From 3107 sp965216225 (GTDB taxonomy: Bacteria > Pseudomonadota > Alphaproteobacteria > Rhodobacterales > Rhodobacteraceae), in contig CBDCFF010000022.1 in NCBI GenBank assembly GCA_965216225.1, positions 37,802 through 101,801 of the forward strand: a DNA stretch of 64,000 bases. Direction: 5' to 3'. A program made the position numbers and the translations under genes. Positions 61,021 through 64,000 of this stretch are shown here, piece by piece. Position 1 is the stretch's first letter. Each line of letters opens with the position of its first letter. The notes beneath the pieces were generated by a model, which had not been told where the DNA came from, searched no databases, and saw nothing but the letters and a program-made list of their open reading frames with translations.

Positions 61021-61044
61021 GTGTCCACCATCGATAGTGGACAC
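61021..61044. promoter_or_regulatory. Near-perfect palindrome upstream of IS66 tnpA
   Basis: 24 bp with arms GTGTCCAC and GTGGACAC around ATCGAT; only one base pair breaks the symmetry. It lies just before the tnpA start and recurs at 11100-11123 in copy 1. A weaker form (GTGTCC...GGACAC, 63497-63521) precedes tnpA of IS66-B. Likely an autoregulatory operator. Confidence 0.55.
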
Positions 61045-61057
61045 CATGAGGCACTCT

Positions 61058-61426
61058 ATGGCTGGCAGTCGCAAGAAGCGAATTTGGTGGGACGACGAGA
61101 AGCGTTCGATCTGCCTGCAGACTGCCGCGCCGGGTGTTTCTGTGGCTCAGGTTGCGCGGCGCTACGCGATGAACGCCAATCTGATCTTCAAATGGCTGAA
61201 GGACCCGCGTTTTGCGCCGGATTTCACCGAGGTCGTAGCTGGATCCGTGTTTCTGCCGGTTGAGATTTCTCCGGCTGCTTCACATCCGGTCCCGGCGCAG
61301 CCATCCGGTCCCGTCGCCTTCGGTGGCCGTATCGAGATTGAGTTGGCTGGCGGTCACCGGATCAGCGCCGAGGGTGGGTTCGATCCTGATGTGCTGGCGC
61401 GGCTGCCGAAGGGGCTGATGTCTTGA
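61058..61426 (+). CDS. tnpA: IS66 TnpA (copy 2)
   Basis: Helix-turn-helix protein MAGSRKKRIWWDDEKRSICLQ as in copy 1. The start at 61058 has GAGG upstream. Overlaps tnpB. Confidence 0.9.
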   Translation: MAGSRKKRIWWDDEKRSICLQTAAPGVSVAQVARRYAMNANLIFKWLKDPRFAPDFTEVVAGSVFLPVEISPAASHPVPAQPSGPVAFGGRIEIELAGGHRISAEGGFDPDVLARLPKGLMS

Positions 61427-61770
61427 TCCCGGTGCCGGGCAACACGCGGGTGTGGCTGTCGGCGGGTGTCACGGACATGCGGCGAGGGTTCAATACGCTG
61501 GCGGCCCGGGCCGGGAAGGTTTTGGCCGAAGACCCGTATTCCGGCCACCTGTTCGTGTTCCGGGGTCGGCGCGGCGATCTGTTGAAGATCATCTGGTGGG
61601 ATTGCCAGGGCGCGTGCCTGTTTTCGAAGCGGTTGGAGAAAGGGCGGTTTGTCTGGCCCGCTGCAAAGGACGGCAGGATCAGCGTCACACCCGCGCAGCT
61701 CTCAATGCTGTTGGAGGGGATTGACTGGCGGATGCCCCGTAAAACCTGGAGACCGTTGAGCGTAGGATAG
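61423..61770 (+). CDS. tnpB: IS66 accessory protein TnpB (copy 2)
   Basis: 115 residues with the normal TAG stop after RPLSVG. Begins with TTG overlapping the tnpA stop. This is the intact reference for the read-through version in copy 1. Confidence 0.9.
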   Translation: MIPVPGNTRVWLSAGVTDMRRGFNTLAARAGKVLAEDPYSGHLFVFRGRRGDLLKIIWWDCQGACLFSKRLEKGRFVWPAAKDGRISVTPAQLSMLLEGIDWRMPRKTWRPLSVG

Positions 61771-61840
61771 GTCAATAAATACGAGGCTTTGCGCGCTTTC
61801 GGGGTTCACCCCGGAATGCTGATCCGGTATAGGATCGGCG

Positions 61841-63358
61841 ATGCTGAAGGACCTCGACATAGCCCCGGATGATCCTGCGGAACTGCGGGCAGTGAACCGG
61901 CTTCCGGCCGATGAAGTCAAGGCGCTGACCCTGAAGGTGGAACAACTCCAACACCAACTGGCGGGGCATGACCGGCACCGGTTTGGATCGAAATCAGAAA
62001 GCCTCTACCAGCTCAATCTGGTCTTCCAGGAAGATGAGGCGATTGCCGAAGCCGCTGGAGAACAGGCGGCGCCTGCTCCAACGCCTGAAACGGACAAACC
62101 GGCCCGCCGGCACAGCCGCAAGCCCTTGCCCGATCATCCGGACCGGCACGAAGAGGTCTTGTCGCCGGGCGAGGACAGCCGACGTTGCGGTGGGGCGTTG
62201 AAGAGGCTCGGTGAGGACGTGACCGAGGAGTTGGAATACAAACCGGGGCGTTTTGTCGTGAACCGGATCGTGCGTCCGCGTATGGCCTGTTCCTGTTGCG
62301 AGGCCATTGTCCAATCGCCGCTGCCATCGCGCCCGATCGAACGTGGCCGCCCGGGACCGGGGCTGCCGGCGCACGTGTTGGTCAGCAAATACGCGGACCA
62401 CCTGCCGCTCTACCGTCAGTCGCAAATATACGCCCGTGAAGGCGTTGATCTTAATCGATCAACTCTGACCAATTGGGTTGGCGGCTCCACCGCGCTTCTG
62501 GAACCTCTGGCTGACACCATTGGCCGAATGGTCCGCCGAGGCGCGGCCATCTTCGCTGATGATACGCCTGTTAAAATGCAGGCCCCCGGCAACAAGAAGA
62601 CCAGGACCGCCCGTGTCTGGACCTATGTTCGCGATGAACGACCATGGTCTGGATCATCACCGCCCTGCGCGTGGTATCAGTTCACGATTGATCGCAAGGG
62701 CGAACATCCCGTCTCACATCTCTCCGGCTACAAAGGCTGGGTCCATGCGGACGGGTATTCCGGCTTCAACGGGGTATTCGGTGAGGACAAGGCCCAGGAG
62801 ATGGCTTGTTTGGCGCACGTCAGACGCAAGTTTGTAGACATCTTTGCCGCGCAAGGCTCATCGATTGCCGAAGAAGCCCTCCGCCGGACCGCGGAACTCT
62901 ATGCCGTCGAGAAAGAGGCGCGTGGCAAACCGTCTGAAGAGCGCGTTGCCATCCGTCAGGAAAAGGCAAAACCGATCTTCGATGAACTTGAGACCTGGTT
63001 ACACGCGCAGTTGCCAAATATATCTGGCAAGTCGCCTCTGGCCCAAGCGATCCGTTATGCCCTTGGTCGTTTGCCAAAGGCACGCGGTTATTTGAACCAT
63101 GGCTTTCTGGAAGCGGACAACAACATCGCCGAACGCGCCATAAAACCTGTCGCCACAGGTCGCAAAAATTGGATGTTCGCCGGTTCCGAGGGCGGTGGCA
63201 AAGCCATGGCCATCGCCTACACCCTGATCGAAACGGCAAAGCTTGATAAAGTCGATCCACAAGCCTGGCTCACATGGGTTCTCGCCCGCATCGCGGATCA
63301 CAAGATCACTCGGCTGGACGAGCTGATGCCCTGGCGTTACGCTGCATCAGCAGCGTAA
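61841..63358 (+). CDS. tnpC: IS66 transposase TnpC (copy 2)
   Basis: 505 residues, full length, same domains as copy 1 (FADDTPVKMQAPG, VHADGYSGFNG, FLEADNNIAERAIKP). Several substitutions separate the copies, so they are not a very recent duplication. Confidence 0.95.
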   Translation: MLKDLDIAPDDPAELRAVNRLPADEVKALTLKVEQLQHQLAGHDRHRFGSKSESLYQLNLVFQEDEAIAEAAGEQAAPAPTPETDKPARRHSRKPLPDHPDRHEEVLSPGEDSRRCGGALKRLGEDVTEELEYKPGRFVVNRIVRPRMACSCCEAIVQSPLPSRPIERGRPGPGLPAHVLVSKYADHLPLYRQSQIYAREGVDLNRSTLTNWVGGSTALLEPLADTIGRMVRRGAAIFADDTPVKMQAPGNKKTRTARVWTYVRDERPWSGSSPPCAWYQFTIDRKGEHPVSHLSGYKGWVHADGYSGFNGVFGEDKAQEMACLAHVRRKFVDIFAAQGSSIAEEALRRTAELYAVEKEARGKPSEERVAIRQEKAKPIFDELETWLHAQLPNISGKSPLAQAIRYALGRLPKARGYLNHGFLEADNNIAERAIKPVATGRKNWMFAGSEGGGKAMAIAYTLIETAKLDKVDPQAWLTWVLARIADHKITRLDELMPWRYAASAA

Positions 63359-63404
63359 CCGGGACGACCGGCAGTACGCCAGGGCTCCTTCACCGAACGG
63401 TCAC

Positions 63405-63447
63405 CCTCCGTCAGCCAGAAAGGATCGCTCATGTCACTACTCCGTTT
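63405..63447 (-). repeat. Inverted 43-bp piece of the IS5 element's 5' region
   Basis: Exact reverse complement of 60368-60410, including the transposase start codon area. Marks a breakpoint between IS66-A copy 2 and IS66-B. Confidence 0.9.
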
Positions 63448-63532
63448 GTAAGCGTCCGGTGTGCCCCGCCTAACGGCGCAGATTTTGATGGGTTAGTGTC
63501 CACCATTGATAGAGGACACTTAGGGGCACTCT

Positions 63533-63895
63533 ATGGCTGTGAAGCAGAAGAAGCGGCGTTGGCCGGATGATGAGAAGCGTTCAATCTGTTTTCAGACGAC
63601 GGCGGCTGGTGTTTCGGTTGCGCAGGTTGCACGTCGGTATGCGATGAATGCCAATCTGATATTCAAATGGCTGAAGGATGATCGGTATGCTCCCGCCGTG
63701 GATGTTGTGCGGAAAGCTGACGGCCCTGTATTTTTGCCAGTCGAGATTGAAGCGTCAGCCAGCGTTGATCTAGCCGTGACCAGCACTCTGTCAGGCCGAA
63801 TTGAGATCGAGCTATCCAACGGTCACCGGATTATAGCCGAGGGCGGTTTTGATGCGGATATGTTGGCACGTTTGTTGAAAGGGCTTTCTTCGTGA
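63533..63895 (+). CDS. tnpA: IS66-B TnpA
   Basis: 120-residue helix-turn-helix protein (MAVKQKKRRWPDDEKRSICFQTTAAGVSVAQVARRYAMNANLIFKWLKD), related to but clearly distinct from IS66-A TnpA. Confidence 0.9.
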   Translation: MAVKQKKRRWPDDEKRSICFQTTAAGVSVAQVARRYAMNANLIFKWLKDDRYAPAVDVVRKADGPVFLPVEIEASASVDLAVTSTLSGRIEIELSNGHRIIAEGGFDADMLARLLKGLSS

Positions 63896-64000
63896 TCCCC
63901 GTGCCAAGCAACACACGGGTCTGGCTGGCGGCGGGCGTGACAGACATGCGGCGGGGTTTCAATACTCTGGCGGCACAGGCCGAGCAGGTTTTGGCAGAGG
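63892..64000 (+). CDS. tnpB: IS66-B TnpB, N-terminal part
   Basis: GTG at 63892 overlaps the tnpA stop. Reads SNTRVWLAAGVTDMRRGFNTLAAQAEQVLAE and continues past the window edge. Confidence 0.85.
   Translation, partial: MIPVPSNTRVWLAAGVTDMRRGFNTLAAQAEQVLAE

Larger units (their letters stand above)
60973..63404 (+). mobile_element. IS66-A copy 2, complete IS66-family element
   Basis: 2432 bp, same length and ends as copy 1, in the opposite orientation. No 8-bp duplication: left flank CTTCAAAG, right flank CCTCCGTC. It therefore lies at a rearranged junction, not at a fresh insertion. Confidence 0.95.
63448..64000 (+). mobile_element. IS66-B, a different IS66-family element, left part only
   Basis: Starts GTAAGCGTCCGGTG, carries tnpA and the start of tnpB, and runs off the window. 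Confidence 0.88.

Noticed and set aside
1..64000. CRISPR array, phage module or toxin-antitoxin pair
   Set aside because: No regularly spaced short repeats, no structural phage proteins and no recognisable toxin genes were seen.

Overview
The window looks like a chromosomal segment of an alphaproteobacterium, most like Rhodobacterales. The pointers are the bpt / RDD / DUF2852 neighbourhood, the DUF4170 protein, the isocitrate dehydrogenase type and an FdsB-type formate dehydrogenase subunit. It is heavily invaded by insertion sequences: roughly half of the 64 kb is IS DNA, much of it nested or broken. This points to a lineage undergoing IS expansion and early gene decay, as seen in recent symbionts or bottlenecked populations. 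No host or species can be named from the sequence. No rRNA, tRNA, CRISPR array or phage genes were seen.

Layout. 1-1966: fdsB (formate dehydrogenase beta, cut by the window edge), divergent from a tusA-type sulfurtransferase gene. 2000-18259: IS-only region: ISa-1 (IS21 family), an IS3 element carrying an IS481 element, a third IS21 fragment, two IS256 copies (one split by IS66), and a nest in which an IS256-type remnant contains an IS110 element that contains ISa-2; then an IS3 scrap and an IS5 element. 18345-21963: backbone genes mttB, bpt, RDD protein, DUF2852 protein. 22137-28541: IS remnants, a ybaK fragment, and ISb-1 (second IS21 type) containing ISa-3. 28984-45766: a long intact metabolic block. 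On the minus strand, in order of transcription: ThDP decarboxylase/ALS-like enzyme, Fe-alcohol dehydrogenase, phaE, phaC, CoA-transferase, alpha/beta hydrolase, acs, adk, nhaA. Divergently on the plus strand: icd, acnA, a DUF4170 gene, phasin. 45847-53238: two IS630-family elements in tandem, the first containing ISb-2, which contains ISa-4. 53238-60309: carbonic anhydrase, tctA, tctB, tctC (minus), then tctD, tctE and a periplasmic binding protein gene (plus). 60317-64000: an IS5-type fragment broken by a second IS66 copy, and the start of a different IS66.

How the genes may work together. Without the IS630 nest, the 28984-60309 block is contiguous. It encodes every step of a plausible route from imported citrate to a hydroxyalkanoate storage polymer. 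The steps are tricarboxylate uptake (TctABC with TctDE), aconitase, NADP-isocitrate dehydrogenase, a ThDP enzyme resembling the cyanobacterial 2-oxoglutarate decarboxylase clade, an iron alcohol dehydrogenase, a CoA-transferase, class III PHA synthase and a phasin. Acs and Adk would recycle the acetate and AMP that the CoA-transferase and Acs steps make, carbonic anhydrase would handle released CO2, and NhaA would maintain the Na+ gradient. The individual enzyme families are clear. The assignment to a 4-hydroxybutyrate-type polymer is my inference and the main hypothesis of this annotation.

ISa is the youngest mobile element: its four near-identical copies sit inside other elements. Names ISa, ISb, ISc and ISe are working labels used here only.
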